Assembly (NCBI GenBank): GCA_024529925.1
Contig: JAFEUB010000807.1
Location: 57,501 to 121,500 of the forward strand
Length of the DNA stretch: 64,000 bases
Direction: 5' to 3'
DNA from: Ophthalmolycus amberensis
Lineage: Eukaryota > Chordata > Actinopteri > Perciformes > Zoarcidae
Shown here: positions 45,243 through 54,798 of the stretch, piece after piece
How positions within the stretch are numbered: position 1 is the first letter of the stretch
Layout: the number at the start of each line of letters is the position of its first letter
Translations under genes and position numbers: made by a program
Notes under the pieces: generated by a model
Databases searched by the model: none
Told to the model about the DNA's origin: nothing
The model's input: the letters and a program-made list of their open reading frames with translations, nothing else

Positions 45243-45981
45243 TCAAAAGTGCGGGTATGACTGTGCTGCGTCAGGGCGCACCAACTGACCATCAATTCGT
45301 ATCACTTGGTCAAAGGCTGAGCGTAGAGTATCATCCCGAGACTGCTCAAGTGGAAAATCTTCCATGGAGTGTAGTTCGGGACCCAGCGGAGTCTCCACGG
45401 GAGGCTCTGCTGGTTCCCCCTCCCCATCTGCAGCGTCGGACAACCTTGCGTCACCGCTGAGCACAGCACATATACCGCATGACCCTGTCTGTCGTGAACG
45501 CACCCCCGCACCCTGCCCCATTAATTTATCAAACCCTGGCCAATCCGTTCCCAAGATCAGGGGGTGCGTAAGGCGGGAGCTAACCGCAACCTTTAGACTG
45601 TTTTCTCCCCAGGTGTATAATTTCTACTGGCACCACGGGATATTCGTGAACATCCCCCTTCATTTTTACCCACAATGCCTCCACCAATGCCCCGGGCCGA
45701 ACCAGGCTCTGGTGAATCATAGACTGTGTACAGCCAGTATCCACCATTGCCTGATGTATACCCCCCTGAATCCTTACCGGAACGCGGTACGTCGACCCTG
45801 GACCGGGGGAGGGCATTGGAGGGCCGGCAACCCGAACCACCTGGCCCACCTCCATCAGCGGACATTCCCTCCGGAAGTGACCGGGCTGCCCACACCTCCA
45901 ACACTCCAGCCCTGGCGCTTGAGGGGCCCCCTGTGGGTTGGGAAGAGTGTGTGCCTCGAATGTGTCCAGAAACGACTGCAC
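45243..45981 (-). pseudogene. Gmr1-type gag end and protease
   Basis: The piece at 45981-45580 has a CCHC zinc knuckle (C-W-R-C-G-Q-P-G-H-F-R-R-E-C) near residue 27 and a protease motif V-D-T-G-C-T-Q-S near residue 80. A frameshift near 45590 moves the next part into the frame of 45554-45243, which contains G-T-D-W-P-G-F-D, a region that typically follows the protease. A stop near 45243 and another frameshift separate it from integrase. Gag N-terminal to the knuckle is gone. Confidence 0.75.
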
Positions 45982-45984
45982 GTC

Positions 45985-46206
45985 GAGTTTTCCGTCCTCT
46001 CCCGTCCTGTCCGTCTCAGCATAACACTGTCGCTTGTCCCGAGCTGCCCCTCGCCTCCGTCGCTACTGTGGGATTAAATGCAGCTGAGAGAGACAATCAG
46101 GATCCGTTTCAGCTGCGCCTAATTAAGTCCCTTCCCGGCACCGTTCCCCGAACCACTCCCACACTCCGCCCCCTCCACAGCTGAGCCACCCACGCCCGCC
46201 ACCACA
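45985..46206 (-). repeat. 5' LTR of the Gmr1-type element (truncated)
   Basis: This 222-bp piece corresponds to 42367-42589 of the 3' LTR. The part with R-U5 is missing; the junction with gag is at a 'gag' trinucleotide, so the deletion may have used microhomology. Confidence 0.9.
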
Positions 46207-47030
46207 CTTATATTCAGGAAAATAGAATGTTTTCTGCGCTCATGGAGGACAGTGGTTCTCAGCTGGTCTGGCTGTGGGACCCACCATCATTCCTTAATGA
46301 CAAGTCGCGGCCCAAAGAGATAGTCTTATGATTTTACTTTCACAACTTGAACATTGTATGTACTGCTCTGCAATGTCTTTCCTCGTCTCAGTCCCCTGTG
46401 TCATGGTGTGTGGTACATCTCACTCAGTCAGAATGCCCATATTTGATTGGCTGAGCTGCATCACGTGATGTGATTCACTACCCGACTAAGCCTCTGCTGT
46501 TAAGTTTCGTTTCACGATAGTCACGTGCTCGCCCACTGACCAATCACAGCACACTCTGCACCTCGCGGCAGAGCTGTACATGGACACTGAGCTGCACGTA
46601 ATGCTGATGTCATTATAGGCCAGCTAGCAGGCTCTGATACGTCAAAGTATACGCCCAACATGTCAAACTAAAGATCTGATTGGTTGAAGAATATGACAAT
46701 CAACAATATCGTCCCCATTCACTTAAACTGCACATGGATGCACTTGAGAGTCTGCAGGCCTTGGGCCTCTCTTCTTACCTAGAGTCACAGAGGTGAAATC
46801 TGATTGGATAAAAGCTCTACTTAAAACAAGCTGCACTGGAAGCAGAGTAACAGAGGAACACAGCAGCTGTGCAATGAGAAAATAAGATAATGGGAAAAAT
46901 ATTTTTATAAATTATAATACATGTAGTGTAAGAAAAATTATTGAATTATAAAATAGATATAGCTTTGTGATTCTGTTTAGGCCAGCAGAGAAGGCCTTGC
47001 AGGCCCTGACGGCCCACCACTGTTGCCTGA

Positions 47031-47572
47031 TGGGCTTCAGTTTGCCATGTTATGATTTGAGCATATTTATTCATGCTAAATGCAGCACTTGTGAGGGTTT
47101 CTGAACAATATTGTATTTTACGTGACTCCCCATGAAACAGCAAGCTGATATATCTCCACTGGACTTGCCCAAATCTGTCCCAAACTTGCCATGCTTGATA
47201 ACAGTTATAGCCTGAGGATGTCCACAAGCCAATTTTCCATCTAAGTAGGAAAATCAGCGTTATTTGAAAAACAATATCCGATTCACATGACATTTACATG
47301 ATGTTGTCTACATTTGATATAGAGCAACATAATGCATGTTGACGCGCATGGTTTAGAGCCACACAGTGGTTACAGGAAGTGGTGGACTATTTGCAAAGCA
47401 TAATTTCCAGGATCAAATACTCCATGCAGTAAAAAAAAAACGTCTAACTCTTGGTAGCGTTGTCCGATGGTCGCAGACATTCTCGGCCGCATAAGCCGAG
47501 GTCTCGCAAGTACCCCCGACGTGCCCAAAGGTGCGAGGGCCTGTTCATCGCTTCTTGCAGCTTTAATTAGGG
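47031..47572. other. non-coding spacer
   Basis: No gene seen. The final part, from about 47500, has the end-like sequence of a dispersed repeat ('gtgcgagggcctgttcatcg'). Confidence 0.5.
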
Positions 47573-48040
47573 CCCGAGCAACCGACGTCGGGCCGCGAAG
47601 GCCCTATTGAAATTTGAATACACATAGTACATCGGGCGCATATTTGGGGATCTCGCCATACTCAAAAACTCACAGGCCTGGTGAAAATAGTCAGCTGACA
47701 TAGGTTACATATTTGTGTGTAAAGAAATGGCTCTCTAGCGCTCCCTAGAAGTTGGACCGGCGACGCCCCTCGGCCAGTATGTCCGATTTACTTGAAATTC
47801 GACACACGTCCAGCTTCGCTAGCGCTCCAAAAAAGCATCTCAGACTCCTAAGCTCCACCTACTCAGATTTTCCGCCATTTTGAATTTTGTGAAAAACACA
47901 TTTTTGCAAACTACCGTACTTTTCGGACTATAAGCCGATACTTTTTACCCCACGCATTGAGGTGTCGGCTTATAGTCCGGTGCGATTTATATACGGATTT
48001 TTCCGTAGCTTTCCTCAGCCAACACATTTAACATGAATAT

Positions 48041-48283
48041 TGTAATGTTCCACTTACGAGTCGGAGACAGGGTCCTTGCAAGGGGTTTATTCACAGAAAC
48101 CGTCGCTCTTATTGCCGAGCAACTCCCTCGAACATTATCCGTAAAGTGTGTTTTCCACAACAACAACCACAACTTCCGGTTCCGGTCTAACACAACATTT
48201 ACTAGCTCCCGACACAGAACAGTTGCTACCAGCAACTACCAGCAACCCCTCTGCTACCAGCTGTTACTGACAGGGTCGCTACA
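48041..48283 (-). mobile_element. short solo LTR inside the pogo element
   Basis: A 243-bp segment starts TGTAATGTTCC and ends GGTCGCTACA on the + strand, with the 4-bp direct repeat ATAT on both sides (48037-48040 and 48284-48287). Read on the minus strand it contains an AATAAA followed about 40 bases later by the end, as for an LTR R/U5 region. It separates 'acatgaatat' from the transposase start at 48284. It is not related to the 12.7-kb LTR. Confidence 0.7.
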
Positions 48284-48856
48284 ATATGGATGAAGTACCT
48301 TTGACGTTTGACCTACCTCTCACTAGGACTGTTAACAAAAAAGGTTGAACGGCAAGATGCTTTTAACAGTACTAACAGTACATGTCCGACTCGCTAGCTT
48401 CTAAGCTAATTTTAACATTACCGCCAATGGGGAAATGCTAACCGCGATTAGCATTAGCGAATATATAATATATCTTCGTACATCTTTTCATGCAGACATA
48501 CTTACATTACAGACTAAGGTCTCTCAAGGCTACCAAATGAAAATCAATGAGGCAATAACTGTTGCTCATAGCTCTGAATAGCTGTTGTGCTAGCAGCAAC
48601 TGGCCAAGCCAGTTAGCTGTAAATGCTATTCAGAGCTAGGAGCTGATGACAATGCCGAAAGAAAAATGCCGAAAGAAAAATTCCCGAAAGGAATCGCCAT
48701 GAAAGTGAACAAGAAAGGGTGGATGATAGAAAGCGTAATGAAGGAATGGCTGAAGGAATGCTACTCGAAAAAAGGCATTGCTAGTTTTGGACAGCATGAG
48801 AGCCCACATAACAGATTCTGTTAAAGCAGCCATCAAGACGACAAACTATTCCAGCT
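48284..48856 (+). pseudogene. pogo transposase, N-terminal and middle fragments
   Basis: The piece at 48288-48345 reads M-D-E-V-P-L-T-F-D-L-P, a well-known motif in these transposases. After about 300 bases of unrelated or intervening sequence, 48660-48850 reads P-K-G-I-A-M-K-V-N, then W-M-I-E-S-V-M-K-E-W, then L-V-L-D-S-M-R-A-H with the second catalytic Asp. Two frame changes separate these pieces. A 16-bp direct duplication (gccgaaagaaaaat) occurs at 48653-48683. Confidence 0.7.
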
Positions 48857-49279
48857 GTGATTCCTGGGGGCACAACAAAGTATTTGCAGCCCCTCGACAT
48901 TAGTGTGAACCGTTCATTTAAGGTGGCACTCGGAGTTCAGTGGGAGGCTTGGATGACGAACGGAGAGAAATCCTTCACAAAAACTGGCCGCATGAGAAGA
49001 GCAACTTTTTCTCAAGTCTGCCAGTGGATCCTAACAGCGTGGAGCAGTGTGAAAGAATCCACCATCACCAACGGGTTCCGAAAGGCTGGACTGCTGCGAG
49101 ATGAGGAGGACAGCGCAAGCTCAGGGGCGGATTTGCCTCGGAAGCAAAGTGACACTGAGGGTGCAGACGAAAGACGGACTGAGTGCAACGAAGCAATTCT
49201 GAGGCTGTTTAATTCCGACACTGAAGAAGAGGACGTCAATGGTTTTAGTGCACAGGACGATGGCGATAGCGATCAATAG
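48857..49279 (+). pseudogene. pogo transposase C-terminal part
   Basis: The 140-codon frame starts I-P-G-G-T-T-K-Y-L-Q-P-L-D-I-S, the conserved block that holds the last catalytic Asp of the DDE domain (P-L-D). It continues W-E-A-W-M-T-N-G, a Q-V-C-Q-W-I block, F-R-K-A-G-L and an acidic Glu/Asp-rich tail, typical for the end of Tigger/POGK-like transposases. The upstream part is in other frames, so this is not a complete gene. A host gene derived from such a transposase is not supported. Confidence 0.8.
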
Positions 49280-49593
49280 CGATCCTGTGTCGATCCAGCC
49301 ACTTTCCGGCTCGGATCAGAGGGATTACCGGTACCGTAAGCCACTTCCCGGCTTGGACCTGTGCGGAGCACGTGGAGACGCCTCCTAGTTGACTTATTAC
49401 CGTTTTTTCCAGTTTTTTCCCTTGTTCAAGAGTTTTTTTGTGTGCGTCATCTTGGTTTGCAATATAACTCTGCTGTCCTGAGTCTGCATTTGGGTCCCTG
49501 AACACACCACATCATGAACCGGTAGGTATGTCTGTATGAAGCATGAAAAGATATACGGTACAAAGGTGGATACAAAGATATATTATATTCTCT

Positions 49594-49636
49594 AATGCTA
49601 ATCGCTAATGCTAATCGCTAATGCTAATCGCGGGTA
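49594..49636. repeat. short tandem repeat (13 bp x 3)
   Basis: Three copies of 'gctaatcgctaat' lie in the 3' region of the pogo element. Confidence 0.85.
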
Positions 49637-49974
49637 GCATTTCGGCTTATAGTCTGATGTGGCTTATATAAGGAAATATTCCGTTTTCTTCTCAAAATTA
49701 GCGGGTGGGGCCTATATACCGGTGCGACTTATAGTCCGAAACGTACGGTACTCCTACACGCTGCGTCCGATTGCTACCAAATTTGCTCTGGATCATTATT
49801 GGATCTACATCAGCGGTTCCCAAACTTTTTAGGCCACACACCCCCTTCTACATCCCGACCGGGTTCACGCACCCCCAATCCCCGACACCTTAAAAAAAAA
49901 AGCAACAGAGCCTATTTATAGCCGCATAAAAATCGGACCAATGAGAGAACAGTTTGCTCGCGCGTGGCGTTTGT

Positions 49975-50562
49975 TTACATGATAAAAAAAACACAAAAAA
50001 CTTCCTGCACCGTGCCTTTGAAAAGGTAACGGACGTACACCAGAAGATTGGCCAGATTGGCCACATCTGTAGACTCATCTACTTGCAGAGAGTAAAACTC
50101 ACTCTTCTTCACGCGACCGACTAATGTAGCCAGGATGTCTTCGGACAAAGCATCGATGCGGCGCGACACAGTGTTGTTGGACACCGGGATCATGTCCAAC
50201 TTGTTTGCTTCTCTCTCTCCAATCATACATTCCACCATCTCTTTGGCAGCTGGCGAGCACACGTCTTCGCCGATTGTGTGAGGTAGCCCCTTTCTTGCTA
50301 TTCTGTAACTGACCAGATATGAAGCCTGTAGTGCGTTCTTTGGAGACCCAACACATGAATGAGACTGCAGTTGTTTTGGGCTGTTTTGTAACTCCTCCAA
50401 ATTCGATATAAAAAATGTAAGGGGCTTTTGACTTGCACTGGCATGCTTAGTGTTCAGGTGGCGACGTAAATAAGACGGCTTCAGACAGCTGTTAGCCAGA
50501 ACCTCACTGCACCAACTGTCTCCTAAAACTGACGTTCCCCCAAAACTAAACTGCATTCTCAA
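49975..50562 (-). pseudogene. hAT-Charlie transposase fragment (element 1)
   Basis: The frame starts inside the foldback insertion (first about 16 residues). The real transposase part begins C-S-E-V-L-A-N, then has a zinc-finger end (Y-L-R-R-H-L-N-T-K-H), then A-S-Y-L-V-S-Y-R-I-A-R, H-T-I-G-E and the first catalytic region Q-V-D-E-S-T-D. These are typical of SCAND3/ZBED5-like hAT-Charlie transposases. The domain is cut after V-Y-V-R-Y-L by an internal deletion, so the C-terminal catalytic and dimerisation parts are missing. Confidence 0.8.
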
Positions 50563-50945
50563 TTACATTTGACCAAAAACGTATTTTCTCCCTGATTACG
50601 TTTGTGTTTGACTTATTACATTGACTTATTACAAATACGTTTCTAATCAACATTTTAACACTTTAACCTTTTTTTCCCTCTCCACCACCGCCTCACCTTC
50701 TCCCTATTACGCGGTCAGAATACTACCAAAACACGCCGCCTGTCTCCAGCAGAAACGCTCTCATCCAGGCCGAGCAACGAGGAACATTACGCGGCTACAA
50801 TACCTCCACAAAGGCCCGCGTGTAAAATCCGGGAGTATTTGTAATACGTCAAACACAAACGTAATCAGGGAGAAAATACGTTTATGGTCAAACGTAATTG
50901 AGAATGCATTTTAGTTTTGGGGGAACGTAATTTTTAGGAGACAGG
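50515..50945. mobile_element. foldback element with about 100-bp inverted arms
   Basis: The left arm (50515-50612) and right arm (50845-50945) are near-perfect inverted repeats of each other, running from ACTGTCTCCTAAAA through 'acgtattttctccctgatta' to 'tttgtgtttgac'. About 230 bp of non-coding sequence lies between. The 9-bp direct repeat ACTGCACCA (50506-50514 and 50946-50954) flanks the element. A 9-bp target duplication points to a Mutator-like (MULE) group element. The class is inferred only from the duplication length. Confidence 0.75.
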
Positions 50946-51302
50946 ACTGCACCATTAGACCACTATTACATTTTTCCTCTCGCGCACCCCCTAGAGCAGA
51001 CCTGGGCCACATCCGGCCCGCGAGCTGTTGCCGTGCGGCCCGCGCGAGGTCATTGGGAATACGTGTAGCCTACATCATGCACAGAATATAGCTGCATTAC
51101 TTTTATTTTGAAGGCGACTTTTGTTGTTTTTTTTCTTCTCAATTTACGTATGTTAGTGAACGTATGTGCGAGCAGCAGCATCACTGCAATGTGTTGGCGA
51201 ACTGAGCTTATGGGAGATGTGAGTTAGCTGTTAGCGCTCAGAAATGTCAGCCTGTGTTAAAAAATGAAAGACTGACACAGAGTGTAGAGTTTTTAACAAA
51301 AC

Positions 51303-51563
51303 ATGGACTTTAAGTATTTCTTTACTGAAGTCAAAGGTAAAGCCGTGTGCTTCGTTTGTGGAGAACAAGTCGCAGTGTTGAAGGATTACAATTTGAATCA
51401 TCATTACGAGAGGAAACACGCGGAGAAATACGAAAAATTGTCTGATGCAGAGCGGGTACGGACGTCTGAGGCTGTGCTAGTACCTTTGCTTTGCGATTTC
51501 AAGACTTCAAAACAGTTGAGAGTGAAACATGATTTCTTCTCCCTTCACGTGCAGTGTGGATAA
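51303..51563 (+). pseudogene. hAT element 2 transposase, N-terminal BED-type finger
   Basis: The frame starts M-D-F-K-Y-F-F and contains a zinc finger with C-F-V-C-G and H-H-Y-E-R-K-H, then a K-L-S-D-A-E-R segment. This is the start of GTF2IRD2/ZBED-like hAT transposases (Charlie-type). After S-K-Q-L-R-V-K-H-D the frame is out of register; the central catalytic domain is deleted. Confidence 0.7.
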
Positions 51564-51813
51564 TGCTCCCAGTGATGTTCAGCTCCAACTCATTGAACTG
51601 CAGTCTGATGCAGTACTGGCAGAGCACTTTAAGTCAGTATCACTGCTGGATTTGTATTCTTCTCTCAAAGAGGAGAACTTTCCACACATGAGGCATGCTC
51701 AGAAGATGTTGGTTCTCTTTGGATCTACCTACATCTGTGAACAAACATTCTCCGTGATGAAGTTCAACAAATCCAGATCCAGATCCTCTCTCACTGATGT
51801 CAGCTGTCCTTGA
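51550..51813 (+). pseudogene. hAT element 2 transposase, C-terminal dimerisation part
   Basis: The frame has L-Q-L-I-E-L-Q-S-D, then L-Y-S-S-L-K-E-E-N-F-P and F-G-S-T-Y-I-C-E-Q-T-F-S-V-M-K. The last is the signature of the hAT C-terminal dimerisation domain. It directly follows the BED finger piece, showing that about 400 or more codons between them are deleted. The element therefore could move only with transposase supplied from elsewhere. Confidence 0.75.
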
Positions 51814-52191
51814 CATCTCACCTCACACATTCAGCCTGACTTCAGTGCACTTGTTCGAAGACTAGATTTCTCGCACTGAACTGAAAAACAGAAAATTAGG
51901 TAATTTGTATTGTAATAGTTATAGTCATAAAAGTAGTAATTTTGCAAAAACATGATCCCTGTCACAGTGTTTTACATGGATATTACATATTACATATGTA
52001 TATGTTGTTTGGATCATTATTCCTGCTGCAGATGTTTTAGGTGGAGCTCATTTTAACTCTTTTATACTCTGTTGTTCAGTTTGGGTAGTTAGGAAAGGTT
52101 TGAAAAATTATAATGTGCAAAGTAACTAAAGCTGTTAGACAAATGTAGTGGAGTAAAAAGTACAATATTTCCCTCTGAGATGTAGTGGAGT

Positions 52192-53140
52192 CAGTGGCGG
52201 GCCGTCAGGGCCTGCAAGGCCTTCTCTGCTGGCCTAAACAGAATCACAAAGCTATTTATATTTTTTTTTTAAAGAAAAAGAAAAAAAATTATTTATTTTA
52301 TAATTTAATAATTTTCCTTAAATGCACTACATGTATTATAATTTATAAAAATATTTTTCCCATTATCTTATTTTCTCATTGCACAGCTACTGTCTTCCTC
52401 AGTTGCTCTCAGTTGCTCTCAGATCTCACCTCTGTGTGTCTATGCCAGATGCCTGCAGACTCGGCTCTGCCGCCAGTGCAGATTAAAGTACATGGGGACG
52501 ATATTGTTGATTGTCATAGTGTTCAACCAATCAGATCTTTAGTTTGACATGTTGGGCGTATTCTTTGACGTGTCAGCGGCCGCTAGCCGCCTATAATGAC
52601 GTCAGCATTACGTGCAGCTCAGTGTTCATCTGTAGCTTTCCCGCGAGGTGCAGTGTGCTGTGATTGGTCAGTGGGCGAGCACGTGGCTATCACGAAATTT
52701 AACAGCCCAGCTGAGGCTGATGGGTAGTGAATCACATCACGAGATTTAGGTCAACCAATCTAAATGCATTCTGACTGAGTTGAGCTGCACCATGACACAA
52801 GGTGCTGAGAGGAGGAAAGACACTGCAGAGAGGTGCGTTCAACGTTCATGTTCTGAAAGTAAAATGTCACTCTCTTTGGGTCGCGGCTTGTCTTTAAGGA
52901 ATGACGGTGGATGCCACAGCCAGACCAGCTGAGAACATTATATTTTCCTGAATTTAGGCTTTTGCATTCTCTAAATGCTCGAGCGTTAGTCAAATGACCC
53001 GTACCGAACGGTTTAATATGAAGACGTACATAGTTACAGCCTTAAAAATGAGCTGTGGCGCCACAATGTGGTTATAAGGTGGTATTTCAGCTGCAGAACA
53101 GCAGTGAAGGCCCAGGTATAAAATGCACGGCCCTCCACTG
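52192..53140 (-). mobile_element. hAT-N copy 3 (innermost of the nest, reversed)
   Basis: A 949-bp copy in reverse orientation starts CAGTGGCGGGCCGTCAGGGC and ends GTGCACGGCCCTCCACTG-type sequence. It is flanked by the 8-bp direct repeat AGTGGAGT (52184-52191 and 53141-53148). It is about 70 bases shorter than copies 1 and 2. It is inserted in hAT element 2. Confidence 0.92.
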
Positions 53141-53819
53141 AGTGGAGTGGAAGTACAAAGTTGAATAAAATAGAAATACTCAAGTAAAGTACCTTGAATT
53201 TGTACATAAGTACAGTACGTAAGCAAATATACTAGTTCCAAGAATAATATTGAGCAGGATTGAGTTCAGTCTATTGGTCCGGCCCTCCACAACAGTCCCT
53301 GTTTCTCATGCGGCCCCTTGGGAAAAATAATTGCCCACCCCTGCCCTAGAGGCAGCTCACTTTGGGAATCCCTGATCTACATCATCAAAAGTTATCAAAA
53401 GCCTTTTGATATCTCTTTGCGTTTACAAGATATGGATCAATAAACTTCTTAGGGGCATGGCCTATATATCAATACACATAACTTCTCAACCGTTTGTCCT
53501 AAAATCACCACATTTCCTCATATGTGCACATCGCATCCTGTAACATACCCTGACATTTTAATTTAATTCACCCACTAGGGGGCACTACAGTAAACCTGTC
53601 ATTTTGTGATTTTTGTTTTTGTCACTTTTTGCGGTTTTCAGCCTTTGTACTTTAACGAACTCCTCCTACAAAATTAATTGGATCAACCTCAAATTTGGTC
53701 AGGATGCTTTTCAGACCTTTGTGATGAAAAGTTATTAAATTCGTGAGTTTTCATGGAAGAACCTTCACGTGGCGTGGCGGCCATTTTGTCTCATTCGGCA
53801 TGAACAATAAAGTTGTTAT

Positions 53820-54798
53820 CAGTGGTGTATAGTAACGAAGTAGAACTACTTCGTCACTGTACTTTAGTAGTTTTTTTGGGTATCTGTACTTTACTTTACT
53901 ACTTATATTTCTGTTGACTTTTACTTTTACTTTACTACATTTTGCAAAGAAAACTGATACTTTTATTTCACTACATTTCCCCTGAAACCTTCGTTACTCG
54001 CTACAAAATCAAATCTATCTTTAGAAAAAAAATGAATCATGAGACCAACGTCGGGGACTGTGGTGGAACACAGACTGCAAGCAAGCAGGTTTGGCGAATC
54101 AGTGGTCCTAGCTTGCAAGTTAAATCGTTGGTTAATCACGTTAATGCACAATTGCAAACAAATGCTCTCAAAGCCGCGGTGTTTTGATTCCCAGTGATGC
54201 CCAGGATGCTATATGCTACAATGTGTCAACTGGCCAGCCGGCGTTTCTCAGATTGGAGTGAGACGAGGAGAAAATGTGATGTCGTGATCTTCACAATAAA
54301 ACATCTTTGTTGCTGAGTTAAGTCAACGTCCACTGCATGCGGAACTTTGTCGACTGTTAACGTTCGTCATAATCGCGATTTAGAAAGAAAAAACGTAACG
54401 TGATGAAACATGCAGCCCCCCGTGTTCCGGTTCAGTTCATGCGGTCAGTCGTTAACGTTAAACCGGAACACCGGCGCATCTGGTTGCAGGTTGTTTGTTT
54501 CAACTCAAAGTAGAATGAGGCGACTTCGTGGTCAGAATAACTTTTATGATAACGAAACATGAGGCCCAGATACTGATGAGATGATGAGGTCAAAGAGCTT
54601 CAGGGAGAGGAGGCTGTCTGTAGCGCAGCTTGACGCAGGGCTGAGCTGTGAGTGGAGCTAGGCCTGGATAAAGCTGGAGCTGGGCCTGGATAAAGGTGGA
54701 GGTCTAAACAGACGTGAGTACAGCTTCCTACTGTCACAGTGTTTTAAATACATTGATAAGGCAGGGTATGCTAAATGCAGCCTCTGCTCCAAGGAGAT
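53820..54798 (+). mobile_element. hAT element 3, 5' part (interrupted by an ERV)
   Basis: Starts CAGTGGTGTATAGTAACGAA with an inverted or palindromic 'gtagaactacttcgt' subterminal block, a common fish hAT end. Near its right side the + strand reads Q-C-F-K-Y-I-D-K-A-G-Y-A-K-C-S-L-C-S-K-E-I, the first half of a BED zinc finger (C-x2-C) of a transposase. The sequence stops exactly where the ERV LTR begins (54799). The remainder should lie beyond the window, on the far side of the ERV. Confidence 0.7.
54655..54705. repeat. short tandem duplication
   Basis: A 22-bp unit with 'ggcctggataaagctggag' occurs twice in slightly different form just upstream of the BED finger piece. Confidence 0.7.

Larger units (their letters stand above)
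42216..46206 (-). mobile_element. Gmr1-type Ty3/gypsy element (integrase before RT)
   Basis: The element lies on the minus strand, bounded by TGTAACA... and ...CACCACA ends with the 5-bp target duplication CTTAT (42211-42215 and 46207-46211). Order from its 5' end: partial LTR (46206-45985), gag zinc knuckle, protease, integrase, RT, RNase H, polypurine tract, complete LTR (42589-42216). This protease-integrase-RT-RNase H order is that of copia-like elements, yet the RT is Ty3/gypsy type; it matches the deuterostome Gmr1 group. A deletion removed about 151 bp of the 5' LTR, the primer site and most of gag. Confidence 0.92.
42011..47022 (+). mobile_element. hAT-N copy 2, split by a Gmr1-type gypsy
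   Basis: The element starts CAGTGGCGGGCAGT and ends ACGGCCCACCACTG. It is flanked by the 8-bp direct repeat TTGCCTGA (42003-42010 and 47023-47030). Subtracting the 3,991-bp gypsy insertion and one copy of its 5-bp target duplication leaves about 1,016 bp, almost the same length as copy 1. It is in the same orientation as copy 1. Confidence 0.92.
47914..49748 (+). mobile_element. pogo/Tigger-like transposon (degenerate)
   Basis: Inverted termini CCGTACTTTTCGGACTATAA and its counterpart ttatagtccgaaacgtacgg are flanked by TA on both sides (47912-47913, 49749-49750), the Tc1/mariner-class target duplication. Transposase fragments on the + strand resemble the pogo/Tigger group. The N-terminal DNA-binding region is not seen, and frameshifts are present, so it is inactive. 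A solo LTR sits at 48041-48283. Confidence 0.85.
50997..53343 (+). mobile_element. hAT-Charlie element 2 (middle of the nest)
   Basis: The element starts CAGACCTGGGCCACATCC and ends GCCCACCCCTG. It is flanked by the 8-bp direct repeat CCCTAGAG (50989-50996 and 53344-53351). It carries an N-terminal and a C-terminal piece of a transposase joined by a deletion. A hAT-N copy (52192-53140) is inserted in it. The resident is thus element 1 containing element 2 containing hAT-N. Confidence 0.92.
49811..53374 (-). mobile_element. hAT-Charlie element 1 (outer of a three-level nest)
   Basis: The element starts CAGCGGTTCCCAAACTTT and ends AAAGTGAGC-type complement with GGGAATCCCTG. It is flanked by the 8-bp direct repeat ATCTACAT (49803-49810 and 53375-53382). 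Its own sequence is 49811-50514 and 50946-50996 plus 53352-53374; the rest is a foldback element and a second hAT inserted in it. It keeps a piece of its transposase on the minus strand, so it is a deletion derivative. Confidence 0.92.
47573..53819. repeat. dispersed teleost repeat, split by pogo and hAT insertions
   Basis: Pieces at 47573-47913, 49749-49810 and 53375-53819 read as one low-complexity dispersed repeat starting 'gggcccgagcaaccgacgtc' and continuing with the 'caaatttgctctggatcatt', 'gatatctctttgcgtttaca' and 'actttaacgaactcctccta' phrases. This repeat type is abundant in fish. The pogo and hAT elements at 47.9-49.7 and 49.8-53.4 kb each have their own target duplications within it. 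The right boundary, at the start of the next hAT, is uncertain. Confidence 0.6.

Noticed and set aside
45364..46184. 237-codon and 152-codon + strand frames over the gypsy protease and LTR
   Set aside because: Antisense to gag-protease and the LTR; Pro-rich composition arises from the GC content.
48857..49279. A host gene domesticated from a pogo transposase
   Set aside because: The frame is only the C-terminal piece. Upstream catalytic parts are in other frames, and the element still has its termini and TA duplication, so it is a decayed transposon.
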